A stretch of DNA of 64,000 nucleotides from Caulobacter sp. (GTDB lineage Bacteria; Pseudomonadota; Alphaproteobacteria; Caulobacterales; Caulobacteraceae): contig JAGHZU010000005.1 of the NCBI GenBank assembly GCA_017745235.1, positions 1-64,000 on the forward strand. The letters are read 5' to 3'. The notes below the pieces were generated by a model. It was given only the letters and a program-made list of their open reading frames with translations, had not been told where the DNA came from and searched no databases. This document shows, piece after piece, positions 26,020-33,893 of this stretch (positions are counted from its first letter, which is position 1; each line of letters begins with the position of its first letter). The translations under genes were made by a program, and so were the position numbers.

Positions 26020-27822
26020 CTAGTGGTTGTCTCGTGGCAGGCCCTTGGTCTGGGCGATGCGCTGATACTTCACGGCGGGCTCCAGGACCGCGCCGGTCTC
26101 CATCTGGCCGACCACGGCGCGCTGCATCTCCTGCCACGGCGTCTGGCTTTCCGGATAGGCGAACCCGCCGGCCGCCTCGAGGGCCTTGCGGCGCTCGACG
26201 ATCTCGGCCGCGGAAATCAGCACGTCCAGGCGTGACTTGCGCAGGTCGAAGCGCACGCGGTCGCCGGTCTTCAGCAGGGCCAGACCGCCGCCGACCGCCG
26301 CCTCGGGCGAGGCGTTCAGGATCGAGGGTGAGCCGGAAGTGCCCGACTGACGCCCGTCGCCCACGCAGGGCAACTGATGGACCCCTTGCCTGATCAGATA
26401 GTCGGGCGCGCGCATGTTCACGACCTCAGCCGCACCGGGATATCCGACGGGACCGGCGCCGCGCATGAACAGGATCGAATTGGACGTGATTCCGACAGAC
26501 GGATCGTCGATTCGACGGTGATAGTCCTCCGGCCCGTCGAACACGACCGCGTCGCCCTCGAAGGCGTCCGGATCGGCGGGGTTCGAAAGATAGCGATCGC
26601 GGAACTCCTGGCTGACCACGCTGGTCTTCATGATCGCCGAGTTGAACAGGTTGCCGCGCATGACCACGAAGCCGGCCCGTTCGACCAAAGGCCGCGAGAA
26701 CGGACGGATGACCTCCTCATCCTCGATGACCGCGCCCCGGTACTGCTCGCCGATGGTCTGGCCGGAGACGGCCATGGCGCCCTCACGGATCAGCCCCTGC
26801 TCGATCAACTGGCCAAAGACCGCCGGCACACCGCCGGCGCGATAGTAATCCTCGCCCAGATATTCGCCGGCGGGCTGCAAGTTCACCAGCAGCGGCACCT
26901 GCTCGCCGGTCTCCTGCCAATCGTCGATCGACAGCTCCACGCCAATGTGTCGCGCCAGGGCGTTTAGGTGGATCGGGGCGTTGGTCGAGCCGCCAATAGC
27001 CGAATTGACGACCACGGCGTTCAGGAAGGCGTCGCGGGTCAGGATGTCGGAAGGTTTGAGATCCTCGTGGACCATGTCGACGATCCGCAGGCCCGTCCGG
27101 TAGGCGTTCTCCTGGCGATCGCGATACGGTGCCGGGATCGCCGCCGAGCCGGGCAGCGACATGCCCAGGGCCTCGGTCAGCGAGTTCATGGTCGTGGCCG
27201 TGCCCATGGTGTTGCAGTAGCCGGTCGACGGGGCCGAGCTGGCCACCAGCTTGATGAAGCCGGCATTGTCGATCTCGCCGGCCGCCAGCATCTCGCGAGC
27301 CTTCCAGACGATCGTGCCCGAGCCGGTGCGCTTGCCCTTGTGCCAGCCGTTCAGCATTGGGCCGACCGACAGGGCGATAGCCGGGATGTTCACGGTCGCC
27401 GCCGCCATCAGGCAGGCTGGCGTGGTCTTGTCGCAGCCGATGGTCAGCACCACGCCGTCCAGGGGATAGCCGTAGAGCAGCTCGACCAGGCCGAGATACG
27501 AAAGGTTACGGTCAAGGCCCGCAGTGGGGCGCTTGCCGGTCTCCTGGATCGGGTGGACCGGAAATTCCAGCACGATACCGCCGGCGCTGCGGATGCCCTC
27601 ACGGACCCGCTCGGCCAGCACCAGGTGATGGCGGTTGCAGGGCGAGAGGTCGGAACCGGTCTGGGCGATGCCGATGATGGGCTTGCCCGACTGCAGCTCT
27701 TCCAGCGACAGACCGAAATTCATGTAACGCTCGAGATAGAGCGCGGTCATATCGGTGTTGTCGGGGTTATCGAACCAAGCGCGCGAACGGAGCTTAGGTG
27801 CGTCGCTTGTTGAGGAAGCCAT
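26020..27822 (-). CDS. IlvD/Edd-family sugar-acid dehydratase (L-arabonate or D-xylonate dehydratase)
   Basis: A 600-residue iron-sulfur dehydratase converting an aldonic acid to its 2-keto-3-deoxy form. It resembles Caulobacter xylonate dehydratase XylD along its length: [78 protein letters not shown] and [22 protein letters not shown]. The cluster cysteines are in SPCN, GCDK and GYCN. The start at 27822 (MASSTSD) fits the family N-terminus. Arabinose dehydrogenase and an AraD1-type enzyme nearby favour L-arabonate as substrate, although enzymes of this type often take D-xylonate too. A perfect GntR-type site lies 90 bp upstream. Confidence 0.9.
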   Translation of the reverse strand: MASSTSDAPKLRSRAWFDNPDNTDMTALYLERYMNFGLSLEELQSGKPIIGIAQTGSDLSPCNRHHLVLAERVREGIRSAGGIVLEFPVHPIQETGKRPTAGLDRNLSYLGLVELLYGYPLDGVVLTIGCDKTTPACLMAAATVNIPAIALSVGPMLNGWHKGKRTGSGTIVWKAREMLAAGEIDNAGFIKLVASSAPSTGYCNTMGTATTMNSLTEALGMSLPGSAAIPAPYRDRQENAYRTGLRIVDMVHEDLKPSDILTRDAFLNAVVVNSAIGGSTNAPIHLNALARHIGVELSIDDWQETGEQVPLLVNLQPAGEYLGEDYYRAGGVPAVFGQLIEQGLIREGAMAVSGQTIGEQYRGAVIEDEEVIRPFSRPLVERAGFVVMRGNLFNSAIMKTSVVSQEFRDRYLSNPADPDAFEGDAVVFDGPEDYHRRIDDPSVGITSNSILFMRGAGPVGYPGAAEVVNMRAPDYLIRQGVHQLPCVGDGRQSGTSGSPSILNASPEAAVGGGLALLKTGDRVRFDLRKSRLDVLISAAEIVERRKALEAAGGFAYPESQTPWQEMQRAVVGQMETGAVLEPAVKYQRIAQTKGLPRDNH

Positions 27823-27913
27823 GAGAAGCCTTGTCGCTGCTTGGATCTGGCGCGGCGCCGGCAACGTGCCGAACGCTTCGGAGCGGCGCACCACGCCACG
27901 CGCTCAATACAAT

Positions 27914-27924
27914 TTGTCTGACTA
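27914..27924. promoter_or_regulatory. GntR/FadR-type operator, full consensus match
   Basis: TTGTCTGACTA matches TNGTNNNACNA at every fixed position, with the palindromic core GTCTGAC. It lies upstream of the dehydratase. Confidence 0.65.
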
Positions 27925-27962
27925 TAACTTCAGCGAAATACGGTCAATCGGCCAGACCAGCC

Positions 27963-27999
27963 CTGGCCCCGCGCAAACCAGATTTACGCGCGGGGCCAG
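27963..27999. terminator. Hairpin after the FucP-type transporter
   Basis: CTGGCCCCGCG (27963-27973) and CGCGGGGCCAG (27989-27999) pair perfectly around a 15-nt loop, just beyond the transporter stop codon on the minus strand. No U-tract follows. Confidence 0.6.
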
Positions 28000-28004
28000 C
28001 CGCT

Positions 28005-29321
28005 TCAGGCCGCGTCGCTGACCCTGTCCGGGTCCTGCGCGACCGCGTTGGCCGGTTTGCAGCCCCACAGCGCGTAGAACAGCACGTAGAGTTCGCAGAT
28101 CGCCGTTAGCAGGAACGACGTCTGCAGCCCGTAGGCGTCGGCGATCTGCCCCTGGACCACGACCAGCGCTCCCCCGGCGATGGCCATGACCAGGAGGCCC
28201 GAGCCTTCTTCGGTCAACGGCCCCAGACCCTTGATGCCCAGGGTGAAGATCGTCGGGAACATGATCGAGTGGAAAAGCCCCACCGCGATCAGGCTCCACA
28301 TCGCCACCGGACCATGCGCCAGGACCGTAACGATCATCACCACGAACGCCAGCAGGCTGGCCACGGCCAGGACCTTTTCCGCGGCGACCTTGCGCATCAG
28401 CTGGCTGCCGACGAACCGGCCGACCATCATCCCGCCCCAGAGCAGGAACAGGTAGCGCGAGGCCTGCGCATGCGTCACGCCACCGATCTCCGGCGCCGAG
28501 ATGAAGTTGATGAAGAGGTTGCTCACGCCGATCTCGGCGATCAGGTAGATGAAGATGGCCGGCACGCCGAGCACCAGGTTGCGATGGCGCCAGAGCGAAT
28601 GACGCTTGCGCTCCTCGGCGCCGGCGCGCTGAGCGGCCAAACCGAGTTCAGGCAACTTGTAGAGCCCGATGACGACCGCCAGGACCACCAGCACCAGCGC
28701 AACGATGAAGTAGGGCAATTGCACCGACTGCGCATCGGCCAGGCGCTGGGCTGGCGTGAGAATCGCGCCAGCCTGGCTGTTGCCCGAGGTCGACCGCGAC
28801 AGGATCAACCAGCCGCCGAAGAGCGGCGCCAACGTCGTCCCCATCGAGTTGAAAGCTTGCACGAGGTTGAGACGGGAAGACGCCGTCTCGGGCGGCCCGA
28901 TCACCGCCACATAGGGGTTGGCGGCGACCTGCAGCAGGGTGATCCCCGAGGCGATGATGAAAAGGGCCGTCAGCACCACGCCGTAGGAGGGGATTCGTGC
29001 GGCCGGAATCATCAGCAGAGCGCCCAGCGCCATGATGAGCAGGCCCGTCACCATGGCGCGCTTGTAGCCGATCTTCTCGATCAGCTTCGCCGACGGCAAC
29101 GAGGCGACGAAATAGGCGATGAACCAGGTCGATTCGATCAACGTGGTCTGCGTGTAGTTCAGATCGAACACCGAGCGCAGGTGCGGCAGCAAGGTGTTGT
29201 TGATCACCGTGATGAAGCCCCACATGAAGAACAGGCTGGCCAGCAGGGTGAGGGCCGATTTCTGCGTCACCGCAGAGCCGCCGTCCGACCGTGCGGCCGA
29301 CGTCATGGGCGCAGGCGCCAT
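28005..29321 (-). CDS. fucP: FucP-type MFS sugar:proton symporter
   Basis: A 438-residue inner-membrane permease of the fucose/glucose-galactose (FHS) family with 12 predicted segments. Signatures: LASLFFMWGFITVINNTLLPHLRSVFDLNYTQTTLIES, AYFVASLPSAKLIEKIGYKR, LQVAANPYVAVIGPPETASSRLNLVQAFNSMGTTLAPLFGG and the late FPTIFTLGIKGLG. GGGAGAATATCAA precedes the ATG. The family moves L-fucose, glucose, galactose or L-arabinose. Both fucose (GH29, GH95) and arabinose are released by this locus; with arabinose dehydrogenase next door, L-arabinose is the more likely cargo. It is divergent from the mutarotase gene. The symbol is by family. Confidence 0.85.
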   Translation of the reverse strand: MAPAPMTSAARSDGGSAVTQKSALTLLASLFFMWGFITVINNTLLPHLRSVFDLNYTQTTLIESTWFIAYFVASLPSAKLIEKIGYKRAMVTGLLIMALGALLMIPAARIPSYGVVLTALFIIASGITLLQVAANPYVAVIGPPETASSRLNLVQAFNSMGTTLAPLFGGWLILSRSTSGNSQAGAILTPAQRLADAQSVQLPYFIVALVLVVLAVVIGLYKLPELGLAAQRAGAEERKRHSLWRHRNLVLGVPAIFIYLIAEIGVSNLFINFISAPEIGGVTHAQASRYLFLLWGGMMVGRFVGSQLMRKVAAEKVLAVASLLAFVVMIVTVLAHGPVAMWSLIAVGLFHSIMFPTIFTLGIKGLGPLTEEGSGLLVMAIAGGALVVVQGQIADAYGLQTSFLLTAICELYVLFYALWGCKPANAVAQDPDRVSDAA

Positions 29322-29375
29322 TTGATATTCTCCCGAATGCAGTGCTCGGCGCGACGTCGGTTGCGCACCTTCGTT

Positions 29376-29386
29376 TTGTCGGAGTA
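29376..29386. promoter_or_regulatory. GntR/FadR-type operator candidate
   Basis: TTGTCGGAGTA, one mismatch from TNGTNNNACNA, within GTTTTGTCGGAGTATATGA. It lies between the divergent FucP-type and mutarotase genes. Confidence 0.6.
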
Positions 29387-29446
29387 TATGACCGCCACCA
29401 TGACCGTCAATCGAGAGCGGTCAATATGATCGGGGAGAAGCTTCGA

Positions 29447-30589
29447 ATGCGCATCGCAAAGTTGGCCGGAGCAGCGATCCTGCTCACTCTCGCCGCCCCG
29501 ATCGCCGGCCAAGCCGCGACCTTGTCGCGCGCTCCGTTCGGCCAGACGCCTTCGGGCGAAGCGGTCGAAGCGTTCACCCTGACCAACGCCCACGGTGTCA
29601 GCGCCACGGTGATCACCTACGGCGCCACGCTGCAGTCGCTGGTCGCCCCGGGCCGTGACGGCGTCAAGGCCGACATCGTGCTCGGCTTCTCCGACGCCGG
29701 CGCCTATGCGCGCAACGCCAGCTACTTCGGCTCGACCGTTGGGCGGGTGGCCAACCGCATCGGCAAGGGTCGTTTCACCCTCGATGGCAAGACCTACCAG
29801 CTGGCGCTGAACGATCACGGCCTCGCCGCCCTGCACGGCGGCGCGACCGGGTTCGACAAGGTCGTGTGGAAGGTTCTGGACACCAAGTCGAACGCCTCGA
29901 GCGCGTCCGTGACGTTGGGCTATGTCAGCCCCGACGGCGACCAGGGCTATCCCGGCGCCGTGACCGCCACGGCGACCTACGCCCTGGACGAACAGAACCA
30001 GTTGACGGTGTCGTACGGCGCGACCACCGACAAGCCGACCATCGTGAACATGAGCAATCACGCCCTCTTCAATCTCGCGGGCGAAGGCTCGTCCGAAGGA
30101 GCGATGGGCAACATCCTCACCCTCGCCGCCGATGGCTACACGCCGGTCGACGCCGAACTGATCCCGACCGGCGAGATCAGGTCCGTGGCCGGCACGGCGT
30201 TCGATTTCCGCAAGCCCACCGCCGTCGGCGACCGCATCCGCGACGCGCGCGACCCGCAACTGGTCATCGGCCGCGGCTACGACCACAACTACGTCCTGAA
30301 CGGAAAGGCCGGCGCGCTTCGCCTGGCCGCGCGCCTGTCGGATCCCAAGAGCGGCCGCACGCTGGAAATTCTTTCGGACCAGCCCGGCATCCAGTTCTAC
30401 GCCGGCAACTTCATCGACGGCACGCTGGTGAGCAAAAGCGGCAAAATCTATCGCCAGGGCGACGGGATCGCTCTCGAACCCCAGCACTTCCCCGATGCGC
30501 CGAACAAGCCGGCCTTTGCGCCGATCCGCCTGAACCCCGGCGAAACCTACAGCAATCGGATGGTCTTCAAGCTTTCCGTCGCGAAGTAA
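29447..30589 (+). CDS. galM: Periplasmic aldose 1-epimerase (mutarotase)
   Basis: A 380-residue GalM-family protein with a signal peptide ending at GQAAT (about residue 24). It interconverts alpha and beta anomers of free sugars. Family features: VITYGATLQSLVAPGRDG, GSTVGRVANRIGKGRFTLDGKTYQL, LHGG(ATGFDKVVW), TNKPT-like TDKPTIVNMSNHALFNL (substrate His) and a late GIALEPQHFPDAPN with the catalytic Glu. The ATG at 29447 is preferred to 29426 because GGGGAG then has proper spacing. It is first in the operon galM - araD1-like - arabinose dehydrogenase, which places it as the step that supplies the anomer used by the dehydrogenase. Confidence 0.92.
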   Translation: MRIAKLAGAAILLTLAAPIAGQAATLSRAPFGQTPSGEAVEAFTLTNAHGVSATVITYGATLQSLVAPGRDGVKADIVLGFSDAGAYARNASYFGSTVGRVANRIGKGRFTLDGKTYQLALNDHGLAALHGGATGFDKVVWKVLDTKSNASSASVTLGYVSPDGDQGYPGAVTATATYALDEQNQLTVSYGATTDKPTIVNMSNHALFNLAGEGSSEGAMGNILTLAADGYTPVDAELIPTGEIRSVAGTAFDFRKPTAVGDRIRDARDPQLVIGRGYDHNYVLNGKAGALRLAARLSDPKSGRTLEILSDQPGIQFYAGNFIDGTLVSKSGKIYRQGDGIALEPQHFPDAPNKPAFAPIRLNPGETYSNRMVFKLSVAK

Positions 30590-30608
30590 CCCGTAAGGAC
30601 ATTCCAAG

Positions 30609-31598
30609 ATGACGTTTGTGCAATTTGTCGACGGCTCCGGCCGGCGCGGCCTGGCGATGCTGGACGCCCAAGAAGCCGCCCGACAGGTCACCGTCGCGGA
30701 CACCTTGTTGGATCTGGCGCACAAGGCGCTGGCCTCGCAAACCACCCTGGCCGAGACCGCGTCCTCCGCCCCGCTTGGCGACGCCGTGGACATCTCCGCG
30801 GCCCTGGCCGAAGGCCGGGTGCTGGCGCCGATCGATCATCCCGATCCTGCCCACCTGCTCCTGACCGGTACGGGCCTGACCCACCTCGGCTCAGCCGAGG
30901 GCCGGGACAAGATGCACAAGGCGGCCCAGTCCGGCGAGCAATTGACCGATTCCATGCGGATGTTCCTGATGGGCGTCGAGGGCGGCAAGCCAGCGCCCGG
31001 TCAGACTGGCGTGCAGCCCGAATGGTTCTACAAGGGCGACGGCTCTCAGCTGGTCGGCCCAGGCCAGCCCCTAACCTCCCCTAGCTTCGCCCAGGATGGC
31101 GGCGAAGAGCCCGAGATCGCCGGCGTCTATCTGATCGGTCCCGACGGCACGCCGCACCGGCTGGGCTTCTGCCTCGCCAACGAGTTTTCCGACCACGTGA
31201 TCGAGCGCGGCAATTATCTGTGGCTGGCGCACTCGAAGCTGCGCAACGCAGCCCTGGGCCCCGAGTTGCTGACCGGCGCCCTGCCCGCCGATCTGCGCGG
31301 GACCAGCCGCATCATCCGCGACGGGGTGGTGGCCTGGGAGCAGCCCTTCCTGTCGGGCGAATCCAACATGTCGCACGCCATCGCCAATCTCGAGCATCAC
31401 CATTTCAAGTACGGCCTCTTCCGTCGTCCAGGCGACGTGCACGTTCATTTCTTCGGTACAGCCACCCTCTCCTTCTCCGCCGGTTTCCAGACCCAGGAAG
31501 GAGATGTGTTCGAGATCGAGGCCGCGCCGTTCCGCTATCCGGTCAGCAACCCGTTGGCCCAGGCGGCCGAGCAAGCCGTGATCGTGAAGACCCTGTGA
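30609..31598 (+). CDS. araD1: AraD1/GguC-type 2-keto-3-deoxy-L-arabonate dehydratase
   Basis: A 329-residue FAH-superfamily protein of the AraD1/GguC type. In the oxidative L-arabinose pathway such enzymes convert 2-keto-3-deoxy-L-arabonate to 2-oxoglutarate semialdehyde. Visible features: VLAPIDHPDPAHLLLTGTGLTHLGSAEGRDKMH, QPEWFYKGDGSQLVGPG, EEPEIAGVYLIGPDG (acidic metal ligands), GFCLANEFSDHVIERGNYLWLAHSKLR and FFGTATLSFSAGFQTQEGDVFEIE. It starts 19 bp after galM, and its last codons overlap the arabinose dehydrogenase start (GTGA). The role rests on the family and on both neighbours. Confidence 0.88.
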   Translation: MTFVQFVDGSGRRGLAMLDAQEAARQVTVADTLLDLAHKALASQTTLAETASSAPLGDAVDISAALAEGRVLAPIDHPDPAHLLLTGTGLTHLGSAEGRDKMHKAAQSGEQLTDSMRMFLMGVEGGKPAPGQTGVQPEWFYKGDGSQLVGPGQPLTSPSFAQDGGEEPEIAGVYLIGPDGTPHRLGFCLANEFSDHVIERGNYLWLAHSKLRNAALGPELLTGALPADLRGTSRIIRDGVVAWEQPFLSGESNMSHAIANLEHHHFKYGLFRRPGDVHVHFFGTATLSFSAGFQTQEGDVFEIEAAPFRYPVSNPLAQAAEQAVIVKTL

Positions 31599-32521
31599 CC
31601 CCGACCCGTCTCGCCCTCGTGGGCCTGGGCAAGATCGCCCATGATCAGCACCTGCCGGCCATCGCCAGTGATCCCCGGTTCGAACTGGCCGCCGTCGTCA
31701 GCCGGCACGCCAGTCTCGACGGTGTTGCGCACTTCGCCACACTGGAAAACCTGCTGTCCGACGGGCTGGCGATCGACGCTGTGGCCTTGTGCACCCCGCC
31801 CCAGCCGCGCCAGGCCCTGGCGCATCTGGCGCTGGCGGCTGGCAAGCATGTCATGCTGGAAAAGCCGCCCGGCGCGACGCTGAGCGAGGTCGAGGATCTG
31901 CGCCAGGTCGCGGCCGCCCGGGGACTGACCCTGCACGCCACCTGGCATTCGCGCCACGCCGCAGCCGTCGAACCCGCGCGCGCCTGGCTGGCTGAGCGGC
32001 AGATCGAGGCTGTGCGGATCAACTGGAAGGAAGACGTCCGCGTCTGGCACCCTGGCCAGGACTGGATCTGGGAGGCCGGAGGCCTGGGCGTCTTCGATCC
32101 GGCGATCAACGCGCTTTCGATCGCCACACGCATCCTGCCCCGCCCCTTCTTCCTGTCGCGCGGTCTCCTGCGCGTGCCGGCCAATCGCCAGTCGCCAATC
32201 CAGGCCGAGCTGGACTTCCGCGACGCGGCCGGCGCGCCGATCCGTGTCGAGCTGGACTTCCTCCAGACCGGCCCTCAGAGCTGGGATATCGAGGTCGACA
32301 CCGACGCTGGCGCGCTGAAGCTGACGAACGGCGGCGCCAAGCTGTGGCTGGACGGCCGGTTGCTGCACGAAGGGCCCGACCGGGAATACCAAGGGCTCTA
32401 CGACGCGTTCGCACGGCTGATCGCCGACGGAGCCAGCGACGTGGACACCTCGCCCCTGCGGCATGTCGCCGACGCCTTTCTGCTGGCCGAGCGGCGGGTC
32501 GCACCAGCCTTCGATTGGTAA
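31595..32521 (+). CDS. L-arabinose (D-galactose) 1-dehydrogenase, Gfo/Idh/MocA family
   Basis: A 308-residue NAD(P)-dependent dehydrogenase that oxidises L-arabinose to the 1,4-lactone. It starts with GTG at 31595 overlapping the previous stop. The Rossmann start is RLALVGLGKIAHDQHLPAI. The family EKP motif appears as GKHVMLEKPPGATLSEVEDL, and LHATWHSRHAAAVEPARAWL, WKEDVRVWHPGQDWIWEAGGLGVFDPAINALSI closely resembles the arabinose dehydrogenase of Azospirillum brasilense. Such enzymes often also accept D-galactose, which GH27 action here would release. It is the last gene of the galM operon, and a hairpin overlaps its stop codon. Confidence 0.9.
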   Translation: MTPTRLALVGLGKIAHDQHLPAIASDPRFELAAVVSRHASLDGVAHFATLENLLSDGLAIDAVALCTPPQPRQALAHLALAAGKHVMLEKPPGATLSEVEDLRQVAAARGLTLHATWHSRHAAAVEPARAWLAERQIEAVRINWKEDVRVWHPGQDWIWEAGGLGVFDPAINALSIATRILPRPFFLSRGLLRVPANRQSPIQAELDFRDAAGAPIRVELDFLQTGPQSWDIEVDTDAGALKLTNGGAKLWLDGRLLHEGPDREYQGLYDAFARLIADGASDVDTSPLRHVADAFLLAERRVAPAFDW

Positions 32522-32548
32522 GGCCGCGCATTTCGTCGCGGCCTTACC
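32517..32548 (+). terminator. Hairpin overlapping the dehydrogenase stop codon
   Basis: GGTAAGGCCGCG (32517-32528) and CGCGGCCTTACC (32537-32548) form a perfect 12-bp stem with an 8-nt loop. The TAA stop codon lies inside the left arm. It separates convergent genes and can act on both strands. Confidence 0.7.
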
Positions 32549-32563
32549 GGCTCGGCCCGTCCT

Positions 32564-33658
32564 CTAATGCTTCTCGAAAGCCAGGTTGCGGCTGAAGAAC
32601 GGCAGCACGTAGTCCTGGAAGCGGGTCGGAACGCCGCTGGTGTGGTCGCCCGGATAGACCTCGAAGCTGTTGACCAGGCCATAGCGATCCATGACCTGGT
32701 GAAGCTTGGCCGCGTCTTCCTTTAGCCCGTCGCGGTCCCCCACATCGATGGCGATCGCCTTGTAGCGACGTAACGCCCCGATGTACTGGTCCACGAAGGC
32801 CAGAGGCGCGTTGGCGGCCCATTTGGCCGCCACGTCCTGCCGGACCGCACCGTTCTCGACCGGCAGATCCAGATAGAACGGGGGCTTCTGCGGGTTGGGC
32901 GACCACGCAGCGGCCGTGGCCAGCTGGGCGCGGAGCCCCCAGGGGAGCTTGGTCGCGTCCTGCAACGTCTTCACCTCGGCCAGCGCGGCGGTCGCGTCGG
33001 CGGCCTGGTTCGGATCCCGCGGCGACAGGCAGCAGGGGCTCATCATGTAGAGCGCGCCGAACACGTCGGCATGGCGCATGCCGATGCGGCTGGCGCCGTA
33101 TCCGCCCATGGAATGGCCCACCAAGCCACGGCTCTCGCGCCGCGCCAGGGTGCGATAGTGCTGGTCGACGTAGGCGACTAGGTCCTTGGAGACGAAGGTC
33201 TCGAAATCACCCGTGGTCTGGGAGCTCGAATACATCGAGCCGTTGTGGATGGTCTTGCTGTCGGGCAGCACGACGATCACCTCGCCCGCGCCCTTGGCGA
33301 ACGCGCCCGCGATCGTTTGGGCTGCGTGAATCTCGCTGCTCCACTGCTCGGCGCCGATCGAATAGCCGTGCAACGCATAGACGACCGGATAGCGCTGCTT
33401 GGGATGGCTCGCATAGCCCGGCGGCAGGAACACCAGCACGTCGCGGTCGGCCGTTTCGCCTTCGAGGTTACCCTCGATAGCCGGCGAATGGACCTTGATG
33501 CGCTGAAGAACGACCGGCTTGGCGCCAGCGACGGGCGGCGGCGCGTTCGTGGCGACCTGGGCCTCCGCCAGGGTCGTTCCGGAAAGCGCGATCGCCATCG
33601 CGCAGGCCAGCTTGACCAGGCCCCGGCCACCCACGACGTCGATATTCTGTCTCTTCAT
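32564..33658 (-). CDS. Secreted CE1/esterase-D-type hydrolase (possible feruloyl esterase)
   Basis: A 364-residue alpha/beta-hydrolase with a signal peptide ending near AEAQ (about residue 33). VLVFLPPGYASHPKQRYPVVYALHGYS is the typical opening, GHSMGGYGASRIG carries the nucleophilic Ser, and the late GDHTSGVP carries the catalytic His. The family includes feruloyl and acetylxylan esterases. Next to arabinofuranosidases, removal of ferulate from arabinose side chains is plausible but not proven. GGGAGG lies before the ATG. It is divergent from the second GH51 gene, with adjacent LacI- and GntR-type sites between. Confidence 0.8.
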   Translation of the reverse strand: MKRQNIDVVGGRGLVKLACAMAIALSGTTLAEAQVATNAPPPVAGAKPVVLQRIKVHSPAIEGNLEGETADRDVLVFLPPGYASHPKQRYPVVYALHGYSIGAEQWSSEIHAAQTIAGAFAKGAGEVIVVLPDSKTIHNGSMYSSSQTTGDFETFVSKDLVAYVDQHYRTLARRESRGLVGHSMGGYGASRIGMRHADVFGALYMMSPCCLSPRDPNQAADATAALAEVKTLQDATKLPWGLRAQLATAAAWSPNPQKPPFYLDLPVENGAVRQDVAAKWAANAPLAFVDQYIGALRRYKAIAIDVGDRDGLKEDAAKLHQVMDRYGLVNSFEVYPGDHTSGVPTRFQDYVLPFFSRNLAFEKH

Positions 33659-33703
33659 GCAAATCCTCCCTCTTCACCCTTGCGATCTTGCGTCGCCACT
33701 GTT

Positions 33704-33715
33704 GTTAGCGTTACC
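33704..33715. promoter_or_regulatory. LacI-type operator candidate
   Basis: GTTAGCGTTACC fits GNTANCGNTANC exactly, 46 bp before the esterase start and two bases from a GntR-type site. Confidence 0.7.
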
Positions 33716-33717
33716 AT

Positions 33718-33728
33718 TTGTCAGGCTA
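33718..33728. promoter_or_regulatory. GntR-type operator candidate
   Basis: TTGTCAGGCTA, one mismatch from TNGTNNNACNA. It almost abuts the LacI-type site at 33704-33715, so the two proteins would bind side by side or compete. Confidence 0.5.
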
Positions 33729-33893
33729 AATAAGGAGCTCGTCAACCCGACCGCACCTGTTCCGCGGCGACCTCGGCGGCGGCGACTGCGCAAGGCCGCG
33801 ACCACAAGAAATCAACCGCAACGCCCCTTGCCGCCTGAGCGGAGGAGCGCTGGGGCGAGATCACAAAAAAACTGAGTAATTGGGAGGAAAATA

